This document shows positions 47,937 through 55,533 of a DNA stretch of 64,000 nt, piece after piece. Position numbers and translations under genes: made by a program. The notes under the pieces are model-generated. The model searched no databases. It saw only the letters and a list, made by a program, of their open reading frames with translations, and was not told where the DNA came from. The stretch lies in contig CAWIZE010000007.1 in the NCBI GenBank assembly GCA_963840545.1, forward strand, positions 111,161 through 175,160, in the 5' to 3' direction. The stretch's first letter is position 1. The number at the start of each line of letters is the position of its first letter. Source of the stretch: JAKAWQ01 sp963840545. Lineage in GTDB: Bacteria; Pseudomonadota; Alphaproteobacteria; Acetobacterales; Acetobacteraceae.

Positions 47937-50210
47937 GTGCAAGCCAGCCGTGGATTGTTGTTGGAGCACTTCGCCCGACTGGCCGCCGATGTCGCCGGGG
48001 CGCCGGCGGCGGTCGTCGGCGTGCTCGGACCTCGTAACGATCGCGGCCCGGCATTGGGATCGTTCGGCCTGCAACGAGAGCAACTGACCGCGGTCGTCGC
48101 GATCGATAAGATCCTCGAAGCGGGCGCCGGTCCGACAATCGTTCCCGACCTGGCCAAGGACGGGCGGTTCGATGCCAGCCGCGCGGCATTGGAAGCTCTG
48201 CGCCTACGCTTCCTCTGCCATTTGAAGTTGCTCTCCCCGGGGGGTGAACGCGTCGGCTTCATTTGCGTACTCGATAGAAATCCACGCCGCGATCTGACGA
48301 AGGCCAAAAAGACCTCGCTCGAACAAATCGCCGGCATGGTCGTGGCAGACCGCAGGAGGGAGCAGCGCCATCTTCATCTCATGCATGTCGCCGATCGCGC
48401 ACTGCGGGTCGATAGAATGCTGCGGCTCGTATCGGAAGCGGCGACCTGTGCAAATGCACTGACTGACTTGCTCGAAGAGCTCTGTCGTTTCCACGGAGCC
48501 GCAATCGGCCGAATCTGGCAGCTGATCCGGGCCAATGAGCCCATGCACGAAGTCAGCCGCTACGATCTGGACGGACACATTGCAGATAGCCCGCAGTTCA
48601 TCGAGCCGATGCTCGCGCTGAATGCGATGACCATGGAGGCGATTCGCCAAAACGAACCCCACTCGATTGATTTCACCCGCGACAAGTCTTTCAAGTGGTC
48701 ACAGGACGCCGTCGCGTCGAGCTTTTTTGGTCAGGTTTGCGTTCCGATTTGGGTGCAGCAGCAACGCTTTGGACTCTCATTTGCATTCACAAGCTACGAC
48801 GTGGATCTCGATGCGGTGATGGCGGACATTGCCTCGCTCGCGGACACGATCCGGCCGGCCCTGTTCCGCAAGGTGACGGAGGAGCGCATTCGGTTTGCCG
48901 CCCATCACGACGACCTGACCCAGCTATCGAACCGCCTCATGTTTCAGGAGCATCTAAGGAAGAATATGGCGGCGGCCGGGGCCGGCCAACATGGGTTCGC
49001 TTTGCTGTACCTCGATCTCGACGGCTTCAAGAACGTGAACGACACACGCGGGCACGCGATCGGTGACAAGCTTCTGGTTGTCGTCGCGCAGCGTTTGCGT
49101 GAGAGCCTACGGGAAGGCGACACGGTCGCTCGGATAGGTGGTGACGAGTTCGCGATCATTCAGCCCCACGGAAGCCAACCCTCCGCGGGGATTGCCTTGG
49201 CTAGGCGGTTGATCGAAACGATCAGCCAGCCGATTGAATTGGCGGGACATCAATTGTCGATCGGGGTCTCGATAGGGATTGCCCTACATCCGCACGATGG
49301 CGACACCTCCGACCTGCTGCTCCGGAATGCGGACATCGCGCTCTATCGCGCAAAGCAGGCAGGACGCAATACCTTCAGGTTGCTGGACCAGGCAACGCCG
49401 GTCGGCCGGCAGGAGCGCTTTCTGATATCGCAGGATATGAAGGACGCGCTTGGTGGAGACCATTTCACGCTCGCATATCAGGCGGTGTGTGACAGCGTGT
49501 CGTTACGGGCGGTGGGATTTGAGGCTCTGCTGCGATGGAACAGCCCCTCGAGCGGTCCGATACAGCCTGACCGGTTCATTCGGCTCGCCGAAGCGAACGG
49601 GTTTATCGTCCCGCTCGGTCGATGGGCGCTGGAGGCGGCGTGCGCTGAGGCCGCGACATGGGATCCCCCTATCTGCCTCTCGGTAAACCTTTCGCCACTG
49701 CAATTTCTGCAGCCCGATCTCTGTCAGCAAATCACTGACGTTCTGAATGGGACGGGCCTGCCCGCGGAGCGACTTGATCTGGAGGTGACCGAGGGCCTGC
49801 TGCTGGAGGAGTCAGACCTAGTCCTGCGGACGATGCGAGCGCTTCAGGAGCAAGGGATACGCATCACCCTCGATGATTTCGGCACAGCCTACGCCAGCCT
49901 GAGTTATCTCCGCCGTTTTCCGTTTGATGCCATCAAGATCGACAGATCGTTCATCAACGCTCTCTGCGACGACGACAGCACACTCGCGATCGTGCAAGCG
50001 ATCCTGTCGCTGGGTGAGCGGCTGAACCTCACGGTCGTGGCGGAAGGCGTGGAGACCGAGCGCCAGCTCGAGACGCTCCGTGGGCTCGGCTGCCGCTTCG
50101 TTCAGGGCTACTTGTCCGGGAGGCCTCTGGAAGCGCACGCGACCCGCGCCCGTCTCCGCCAGCTTGGCTACCTGGATGGGCCAAAGGAAATCGCCGCCGA
50201 TCGCAAATAA
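47937..50210 (+). CDS. GGDEF-EAL cyclic-di-GMP signalling protein with GAF domains
   Basis: 757 residues. Two GAF-like sensor domains (about 1-150 and 165-310) precede a GGDEF domain (DGFKNVNDTRGHAIGDKLL, active-site ARIGGDEFAII) and an EAL domain (GFEALLRWNSPSSGP, DDFGTAYASLSYLRRFPFDA, KIDRSFI). Both catalytic motifs look intact, so it may make and/or degrade cyclic-di-GMP. The first GAF domain begins almost at the start codon and an IS630 end lies just upstream, so a few N-terminal residues or the native promoter may have been lost. Start used: GTG. Confidence 0.88.
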   Translation: MQASRGLLLEHFARLAADVAGAPAAVVGVLGPRNDRGPALGSFGLQREQLTAVVAIDKILEAGAGPTIVPDLAKDGRFDASRAALEALRLRFLCHLKLLSPGGERVGFICVLDRNPRRDLTKAKKTSLEQIAGMVVADRRREQRHLHLMHVADRALRVDRMLRLVSEAATCANALTDLLEELCRFHGAAIGRIWQLIRANEPMHEVSRYDLDGHIADSPQFIEPMLALNAMTMEAIRQNEPHSIDFTRDKSFKWSQDAVASSFFGQVCVPIWVQQQRFGLSFAFTSYDVDLDAVMADIASLADTIRPALFRKVTEERIRFAAHHDDLTQLSNRLMFQEHLRKNMAAAGAGQHGFALLYLDLDGFKNVNDTRGHAIGDKLLVVVAQRLRESLREGDTVARIGGDEFAIIQPHGSQPSAGIALARRLIETISQPIELAGHQLSIGVSIGIALHPHDGDTSDLLLRNADIALYRAKQAGRNTFRLLDQATPVGRQERFLISQDMKDALGGDHFTLAYQAVCDSVSLRAVGFEALLRWNSPSSGPIQPDRFIRLAEANGFIVPLGRWALEAACAEAATWDPPICLSVNLSPLQFLQPDLCQQITDVLNGTGLPAERLDLEVTEGLLLEESDLVLRTMRALQEQGIRITLDDFGTAYASLSYLRRFPFDAIKIDRSFINALCDDDSTLAIVQAILSLGERLNLTVVAEGVETERQLETLRGLGCRFVQGYLSGRPLEAHATRARLRQLGYLDGPKEIAADRK

Positions 50211-50328
50211 GCCTCGTGCCAGCTTTGATAGAAGGCTGGCACGTAGGTGTTCGTCCAAGTGCCAGGTTCACGCGGCGTTTCGTGATCGCTACGCGAGTGA
50301 CGAAGCTCTGCGATCGGGCACTAGGCCC
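50211..50328 (+). repeat. Stop-proximal dispersed repeat, copy B
   Basis: It begins immediately after the TAA of the GGDEF-EAL gene with GCCTCGTGCCAGC, a hairpin GTGCCAGC/GCTGGCAC, then AAGTGCC and GCGTTTCGTGATCGCT. Relative to its upstream gene it has the same order as copy A (14911-15022). The following 190 bases hold no gene before the IS256 fragment. Confidence 0.75.
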
Positions 50329-50518
50329 CGTTGTCATTGCTTTTGCGGTGAATCTCGGGATCGATCGCTCCGTAAAGACAGAGATGATTCGTGACCCCGA
50401 GTCCCGTTGCGAAGCGTGTGGAAGTTTGGGGGTGTCGTAATCTCCGGGTGAGTTCAACCACCAGACTCGGCATTGGAGTGCGGAGGAAGATCACGCAAAG
50501 GACAAGAACAGCACAGCG

Positions 50519-50713
50519 ATGGCGGCTGCCAGCCTGTTTGATGGCTCGGCGTGGTTCGATCCGATCGAGGCGGGTGTGCGGGAGCGGATGCGCGGGTTGA
50601 TTGAGGCGATGCCCGAGGAGGAGCTGACGGCGGCTCTCGAGCGGGCTCGCTATCGGCGTGATGGCGGGCCTGCGGACGGCTACCGGCACGGTGTGCGGTA
50701 TCGTCGGTGTTAG
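50519..50713 (+). pseudogene. N-terminal fragment of a mutator (IS256-like) transposase
   Basis: 64 residues, SLFDGSAWFDPIEAGVRERM, then EELTAALERARYRRDGG and GYRHGVRYRRC, match the conserved N-terminus of IS256-type transposases. The usual RERQLTGSFG continuation and the catalytic part are absent: the frame ends at a stop and unrelated sequence follows. Confidence 0.6.
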
Positions 50714-50758
50714 CGGCGGTGAGAACCCGCGCGTAGACGGCGCGTCTTCGTTGCCGAC

Positions 50759-51280
50759 GTGGAAGAAACGGTTTGGTGGATGAGTGATTGGGCATTGCGG
50801 TTCTGTGGGAGAGAATCGGCGGGGGGCGGCTTCATCGCTTGGCGGCGCAGCGCCGTGCTGACCGGCGGCACCGGAACCGGCAAGAGCCATCTCGCCGTAG
50901 CCATCGCACGCGCCTGCATCCGCGGCGGCGCCGGGGGCCACTTCTTCACCGTCGTCGACCTCGTCAACCGCCTCGAGAACGGGGTCCGAGCCAACCGGCA
51001 GGGACGGCTCGCCAATTGCCCGACCCGGCTCGACTTCGTCGTCCTCGACGAACTCGGCTATCTCCCGTTCGCCCAGACCGGTGGCCAGATGTTCTTCCAT
51101 CTGATCAGCCGGCTCTACCAGCGAACCGCAGTCATCGTCACCACCAACCTCGCCTTCGGCGAATGGCCGAGCGTCTTCGGTGACGCCAAGATGACCGCCC
51201 CTCTCCGCGACCGGCCGACCCATCATTGCGAGATCATCGAGACCGGCAGCGAGAGCTGGCGCTTCAAGAACCGCGCTTGA
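50759..51280 (+). pseudogene. IS21-family helper ATPase (IstB), 5' truncated
   Basis: 173 residues covering the AAA+ core: Walker A in VLTGGTGTGKSHLAVAIARA, Walker B in LDFVVLDELGYLPF, sensor region IVTTNLAFGEWPSVFGDAKM and the C-terminus ETGSESWRFKNRA. The N-terminal 80-90 residues of IstB are missing and replaced by unrelated sequence, and the partner transposase istA is absent. IS21-type terminal sequence GGTCCCTTTTGGATGTCGAT follows at about 51447-51466. Confidence 0.7.
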
Positions 51281-51970
51281 GCCTCGGCCCAAATCCCCCA
51301 CCCCGGACCTCACCCCTCGCGCTTGCCCAGGTGGGCAAACAGGCACCTCCCGCGCGCGCCGCTCCGTCGCTCGCGAGGGCACTGCGCGTCGCGCGCGCGG
51401 CCCTCCTATTCGCGACCTGGACAAGCCCGCGCTCGACCTCAGAGGGGTCCCTTTTGGATGTCGATCGGGGGTCCCGATCGCATGCTGTTTGACAATCTCA
51501 ACCCCGACGGCCTGCCGGTGCACAGCTTCCGCTCTCTCCTGGCCGATCTCGCCACAGTGGCGCGCAACACCATCATCACTGCGATCACGCCCGACTATCC
51601 TCTCACCGTGATCACACCGTCGTCACCGGGCCAACCTCGCTCCAGCACAAGGCACTCAACCTCCTCGGCGTCGGATGTCGCCAGTAACGCACCGCCCCGG
51701 CGGCAGATTGTCGTACCAACTCAGGGCTTTGCGCGATTTCAAACAAGGAAGCTCGGGCGAGAAAGCGCACCTCACCGTCGCGGCCACCCTCGGCGCTGGC
51801 CGCTGGCGTGGCGGGCCGTGGCCACGTCCAATTCCACGAAGATCTCGCTATTCTGTCCCACGGCTCGTCCTCCTGCGCTGAGGATAGGCTCGCCCAGCGC
51901 GAGCAACCCTCGTGGACTCGCGTAGTGCAGGGCGAGCCACCCGGCTCAGGACGGACATGCGGTCTTAGGG
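51281..51970 (+). mobile_element. Mosaic of decayed IS fragments
   Basis: After the IstB remnant comes an IS21 end (about 51446-51480). A fragment at 51482-51660 reads LFDNLNPDGLPVHSFRSLLA then, after a frameshift, SLQHKALNLLGV, like the C-terminal end of another transposase. Unassigned broken frames continue to 51970. No intact gene is present. Confidence 0.5.
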
Positions 51971-52063
51971 AAGTTCCGCGCGATCACGACGCGCTACGAC
52001 AAAACGGCCAGGAACTTCCTCGGAGCCATCCGCCCCGCCGCCGCAGTCATCTGGCTCAACTGA
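51971..52063 (+). pseudogene. C-terminal scrap of an IS5-family transposase
   Basis: Thirty residues, KFRAITTRYDKTARNFLGAI then AAAVIWLN and a stop, are the typical extreme C-terminus of IS5/IS427-type transposases. Everything upstream of this is lost. It directly precedes the glpD stop on the opposite strand. Confidence 0.65.
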
Positions 52064-52089
52064 CGACACACCCGGGATCAATGGGGCCA

Positions 52090-53583
52090 TCAATAGGGCA
52101 GCGCCGCGGTGACGCGTTCGGCCGTGCCGGGCGGGGCGGAGAGCGCCAGCTTGGAGCGCCGCCAGAGAATATCCTCCGCCGTCCGCGCGAATTCCTCGGC
52201 GACGAGGTACGCGATTTCGGCCTCGGTCATCCCGCCGCCGAGGTCGGCGCCAAGCGCATCGAGCCCGCTGGCGCCATCGAGGATGCGTTCGGCACGCGTG
52301 CCGTAGGCGCGCGCGAGCCGCTCGGCGAGCCGCGTCGGCAGGAACGGATATCGCAGCCCGAACTCGGCGCGGTAGCGTTCGAAATCACCTGCCGCCATAT
52401 CGCCGCCAGGCAGCGGTGCCACCGCCGTCCAGCCCGCGCGCGCCCCAGGCCCAAGCAGTGGCGCGAGCTTTTCGAGCGCGTGCTCGGCGAGACGGCGGAA
52501 GGTGGTGATCTTGCCGCCGAACACCGAAAGCAGGGCCGGCCGTCCGCCGCCGCCGGCGAGGTCGAGCATATAGTCGCGGGTGACGGCGGAGGCGGTCTTC
52601 GCGTGGTCGTCATAGAGCGGGCGGACGCCCGCATAGGCGCGCACGACGTCGCCGGGCGCGATGCTCGCGCGGAGATAGCGGTTAACGCCGTCGCAAAGAT
52701 AGCGCGTCTCCTCGGCCGAAATCGCCGGCGCCGCCGGATCGCCTTCGAAGGGGATATCGGTCGTGCCGATCAGTGTGAAGTCGTGCTCGTAGGGAATGGC
52801 GAAGATGATGCGCCGATCGGGCTGCTGCAGCACCATGCAGAAATCCCCGTCATAGAGCCGCCGCACGATGATATGGCTGCCCTTGACCATGCGGACCTGC
52901 TTCGCGGTGTTGCGCCCGAGCCGCTTCCCGAGCACCTCGCCCACCCACGGGCCGGCCGCATTGACGATCGCGCGCGCCCGTAAGCTCGTCTTCGCCCCAC
53001 TTTCGCAGTCGGCGATCTCCGCGCGCCACAGAGCACCCTCCTCGTGTGCGCCGAGCAGGCGCGTGCGGGTGCGGATTGCGGCACCCAGTGCCGCCGCGTC
53101 CATCGCGTTCAGCACGACGAGGCGGCTGTCGTCCACCCGGCAATCGGCGTAGGTGAAGCCGCGCGTGAAGCCGGGCTTCAGGATCTTTCCCGCTTGATGC
53201 CCAGCGAACCGCACGCCGCGCGAAGCCGGCAGGTGCCTTCGCTTCGCCAGGTGATCGTAGAGAAAGAGGCCGGCGCGGATCATCCAGGCCGGCCGCTGCC
53301 CGGGCGCGTGGGGCAGCACGAATTCGGCGGGCCGGATCACGTGCGGCGCGATCGCCAGCAGCCGCTCGCGTTCGATCAGCGCTTCGCGCACCAGGCGGAA
53401 CTCGTAGTATTCGAGATAGCGCAGCCCGCCATGGATCAGCTTGCTGCTCGCCGAGGAGGTGTGTGCGGCGAGGTCGTCCTGCTCGACGAGCAGGACCGAA
53501 AACCCCCGTCCGGCGGCGTCGCGGGCGATCCCCGCGCCGTTGATCCCCCCGCCTATGATCAGCAGGTCGAGCGCGTCGTCCAT
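52090..53583 (-). CDS. glpD: Aerobic glycerol-3-phosphate dehydrogenase
   Basis: 497 residues, family length. It has the N-terminal FAD motif LLIIGGGINGAGIARDAAGR, the GlpD signature SSKLIHGGLRYLEYYEF and the C-terminal domain. It is a membrane-associated flavoenzyme that oxidises sn-glycerol 3-phosphate to dihydroxyacetone phosphate and feeds quinones. It is separated from glpK (same strand) by the IS-rich island 41961-52089, although the two are usually adjacent. Confidence 0.95.
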   Translation of the reverse strand: MDDALDLLIIGGGINGAGIARDAAGRGFSVLLVEQDDLAAHTSSASSKLIHGGLRYLEYYEFRLVREALIERERLLAIAPHVIRPAEFVLPHAPGQRPAWMIRAGLFLYDHLAKRRHLPASRGVRFAGHQAGKILKPGFTRGFTYADCRVDDSRLVVLNAMDAAALGAAIRTRTRLLGAHEEGALWRAEIADCESGAKTSLRARAIVNAAGPWVGEVLGKRLGRNTAKQVRMVKGSHIIVRRLYDGDFCMVLQQPDRRIIFAIPYEHDFTLIGTTDIPFEGDPAAPAISAEETRYLCDGVNRYLRASIAPGDVVRAYAGVRPLYDDHAKTASAVTRDYMLDLAGGGGRPALLSVFGGKITTFRRLAEHALEKLAPLLGPGARAGWTAVAPLPGGDMAAGDFERYRAEFGLRYPFLPTRLAERLARAYGTRAERILDGASGLDALGADLGGGMTEAEIAYLVAEEFARTAEDILWRRSKLALSAPPGTAERVTAALPY

Positions 53584-53602
53584 GGCGGGGTCCGGGGCGC
53601 GG

Positions 53603-53920
53603 TTATTCGGCTCGCGTCCCCTTCGCCGCGGGCTCCGCGCCAGGCTCCGCGCCAGGCTCCGCGAACGGAGGCTTGAGGCGTCGGTCGATCGAGAGCCGGA
53701 GCTCTTCGATCATGCCCTCGGTCTCCGGATCGAACGCCTCGACCGCGCTCAGCAGCGTCTGGCAGGTCTCATCGAGAGCCAGCAGCACCGCCCGCCCGGC
53801 CCCGCGCGCGAGCGCCCGGCGCAGGTGGTGGGCGTGCTCTGGGCGCCCACGCTCCGCGAGATGCCCCGCCAGCCGCTCGGCCGACACCCTCGGATCGGCG
53901 CCCTCCGCCGGCTCAGCCAC
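53603..53920 (-). CDS. Small cytoplasmic protein of unknown function
   Basis: 105 residues from a GTG overlapping the upstream TPP-enzyme stop by 8 bases. It is helical, with LAGHLAERGRPEHAHHLRRALARG (key pattern GRPEHAHHLRRAL) and MIEELRLSIDRRLKPP. The C-terminus carries a repeated Ala-Glu-Pro-Gly unit from a 12-bp DNA repeat (53631-53666). Coupling to the TPP-dependent decarboxylase genes suggests an accessory role, but no family was recognised. Confidence 0.55.
   Translation of the reverse strand: MAEPAEGADPRVSAERLAGHLAERGRPEHAHHLRRALARGAGRAVLLALDETCQTLLSAVEAFDPETEGMIEELRLSIDRRLKPPFAEPGAEPGAEPAAKGTRAE
53631..53666. repeat. 12-bp tandem repeat, three copies
   Basis: GGCTCCGCGCCA occurs twice perfectly and once with a changed end. 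It encodes the C-terminal Ala-Glu-Pro-Gly repeats of the small protein at 53603-53920. Confidence 0.8.
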
Positions 53921-54578
53921 GGGGGCCGCCCGCCCCGGCGATCCCCGCCGCAATGCCTTGGGGCAGTTTCCCTTTCCCAAGCAGCCCGGCGCGGAACCGC
54001 TCGCGGCATGAGGCCGGGCTCATGTTGCGTTTGAAGGTGGCGGGCGGCCCGTCGCTGACGCGCAGCAGCACGAACGCCGCCGCATTGTGCTCGCGCAAGC
54101 AACGGGTGCCGGCAGCGATATCGGCTTCGGTATCCACCACGCGGATCACCGGGATGCCGGCGCCCGCCGCCATCCGGTCGAGCTGCACGCCGAGGCTGGT
54201 GTGGCTCTTCTGGTTGCCGGTCTCGCCGTAGTGCCCGTTATCGACGCAGAGGATCGAGAGGTTGGGCGGGTTGAGGATGGCGATCGTCGCCAGCGCGCCC
54301 ACATTCATCAGGAGCTCCCCGTCGCCGGTGACGACGAGCACGCGCCGCTCGGGCTGGGCGAGCGCCAGGCCCAGCCCGAGCATGCACGCCCCGCCCATGG
54401 CGCCCGCCATCGTGTAGGTGTGGGAGCCGTCCGCCGTGAGCGCCGCGACGTCCCTGGCGGCGCCGGCGAGCCCGGTGACGATCAGGAAATCCTCATGTCG
54501 GCCGATCAGCGCCGGGACGGCCTCCCGCCGGTCGAGCACGAACTCCGGTGCGGCCGCTGTCCCCTTCGCTTCCATCAC
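53913..54578 (-). CDS. TPP-dependent decarboxylase, PP-domain subunit (ComE-like)
   Basis: 221 residues forming the pyrophosphate-binding half of a thiamine diphosphate enzyme. The Mg-TPP motif is GDGELLMNVGAL with the distal VDNGHYGETG. It resembles the beta subunit of sulfopyruvate/phosphonopyruvate decarboxylases. The complementary PYR-domain subunit is encoded upstream at 54933-55469, but the two are separated by a small lipoprotein gene. The 2-oxoacid substrate is not predictable. The C-terminal 40 residues extend beyond the usual domain. Confidence 0.8.
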   Translation of the reverse strand: MMEAKGTAAAPEFVLDRREAVPALIGRHEDFLIVTGLAGAARDVAALTADGSHTYTMAGAMGGACMLGLGLALAQPERRVLVVTGDGELLMNVGALATIAILNPPNLSILCVDNGHYGETGNQKSHTSLGVQLDRMAAGAGIPVIRVVDTEADIAAGTRCLREHNAAAFVLLRVSDGPPATFKRNMSPASCRERFRAGLLGKGKLPQGIAAGIAGAGGPRG

Positions 54579-54638
54579 CGATTCTCCGCGCTTTCCATCG
54601 TCCGTCCCTCCAAAGCCTGTCTTATGTTCGACGAAAGC

Positions 54639-54842
54639 TCATCTTATGCGTGGGCCCTGATGGCCAACAATCGCCGGCCCGAGATTGATCGTGCTCGGGC
54701 TGGTGAGCGCGCCGCCGAGACCGCCCACGCCGCCGCCGATCGCTCCGCCTGAGAGGGCCCGCGAGCCCGGGCTATAGCCGCATCCGGAAAGGCCAAGGGC
54801 CAGGTCGGTGAGAATCGCCATGGTCAGGATCCTGCTCTGCAT
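54639..54842 (-). CDS. Small glycine-zipper lipoprotein
   Basis: 67 residues from the ATG at 54842. A signal peptide ends in the lipobox LGLSGC (Cys at about residue 21), followed by GYSPGSRALSGGAIGGGVGG, a glycine-zipper-like stretch that may insert in a membrane. It resembles tiny outer-membrane lipoproteins common in alphaproteobacteria. It interrupts the two TPP-enzyme subunit genes, all on the same strand. Confidence 0.6.
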   Translation of the reverse strand: MQSRILTMAILTDLALGLSGCGYSPGSRALSGGAIGGGVGGLGGALTSPSTINLGPAIVGHQGPRIR

Positions 54843-54932
54843 GACGCTATCTCTCCAGAGCCATTTCTGCTTGCCGAGGAGGAAGTCAAGCAATCACGCC
54901 GTGGCGACAATCCGGCAGCAATCGGGCCCGGA

Positions 54933-55469
54933 TCAGAATTGCTTGGCCCCGAGCAGCTTCTGGGTCAGCAGGACGGCGACCGCGCAGCCCGACTGGAACA
55001 CCATTGTCAGCGCCGCCTCGACCGTCGGCACCACCTCCTCCGGCCGCTCCACGCGGACGCAGATGACCCCCATCGCCTCGAGCACCGGCTGCACCGCCTG
55101 ACCCATCGGGAACTGCCAGGGATTTCCCTCGCCGAAATCCCCGCGCATGCTGACCAGGGCGAGGAACGGGAACCGCCCGCCCTTGATCAGCGAGAGCATG
55201 TTGATGCAGTTGCCGACCCCGCTGCTCTGCATCAGCAGCACGCCGCGCGCGCCCCCGAGGTCCGCGCCCGCGAGCAGGGCGACGCCCTCCTCCTCGGTGG
55301 TGAGCGCCACCGATTGGGCGGTGGGATCGGCGAGCGAGCGGTCGATCAGAACGCGGTGGCCGGCGTCCGGCACATAGGCGAACTGGGTCACGCCCTGCGC
55401 GCGCAGAAGATCGTAGAGCTGGTCCTGCCAGCTCGCCTCTTCGACCCTTTCTTCGGCCAACGCTTCCAC
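54933..55469 (-). CDS. TPP-dependent decarboxylase, PYR-domain subunit (ComD-like)
   Basis: About 178 residues, the pyrimidine-binding half of a TPP enzyme: QLYDLLRAQGVTQFAYVPDA, the conserved catalytic glutamate region ALTTEEEGVALLAGADLGG, and MQSSGVGNCINML. Together with the PP-domain subunit at 53913-54578 it would make an alpha-beta 2-oxoacid decarboxylase of the sulfopyruvate type. A GTG with GGGAGGACG upstream is preferred over a GTG farther 5'. It follows the MurT-GatD gene's opposite end by 25-65 bases on the same strand. Confidence 0.8.
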   Translation of the reverse strand: MEALAEERVEEASWQDQLYDLLRAQGVTQFAYVPDAGHRVLIDRSLADPTAQSVALTTEEEGVALLAGADLGGARGVLLMQSSGVGNCINMLSLIKGGRFPFLALVSMRGDFGEGNPWQFPMGQAVQPVLEAMGVICVRVERPEEVVPTVEAALTMVFQSGCAVAVLLTQKLLGAKQF

Positions 55470-55533
55470 GCCGCGTCCTCCCTCGCCCCAATTTCGCCCC
55501 TCTATCACGCACCTCCCACCATGACGAGACTTC

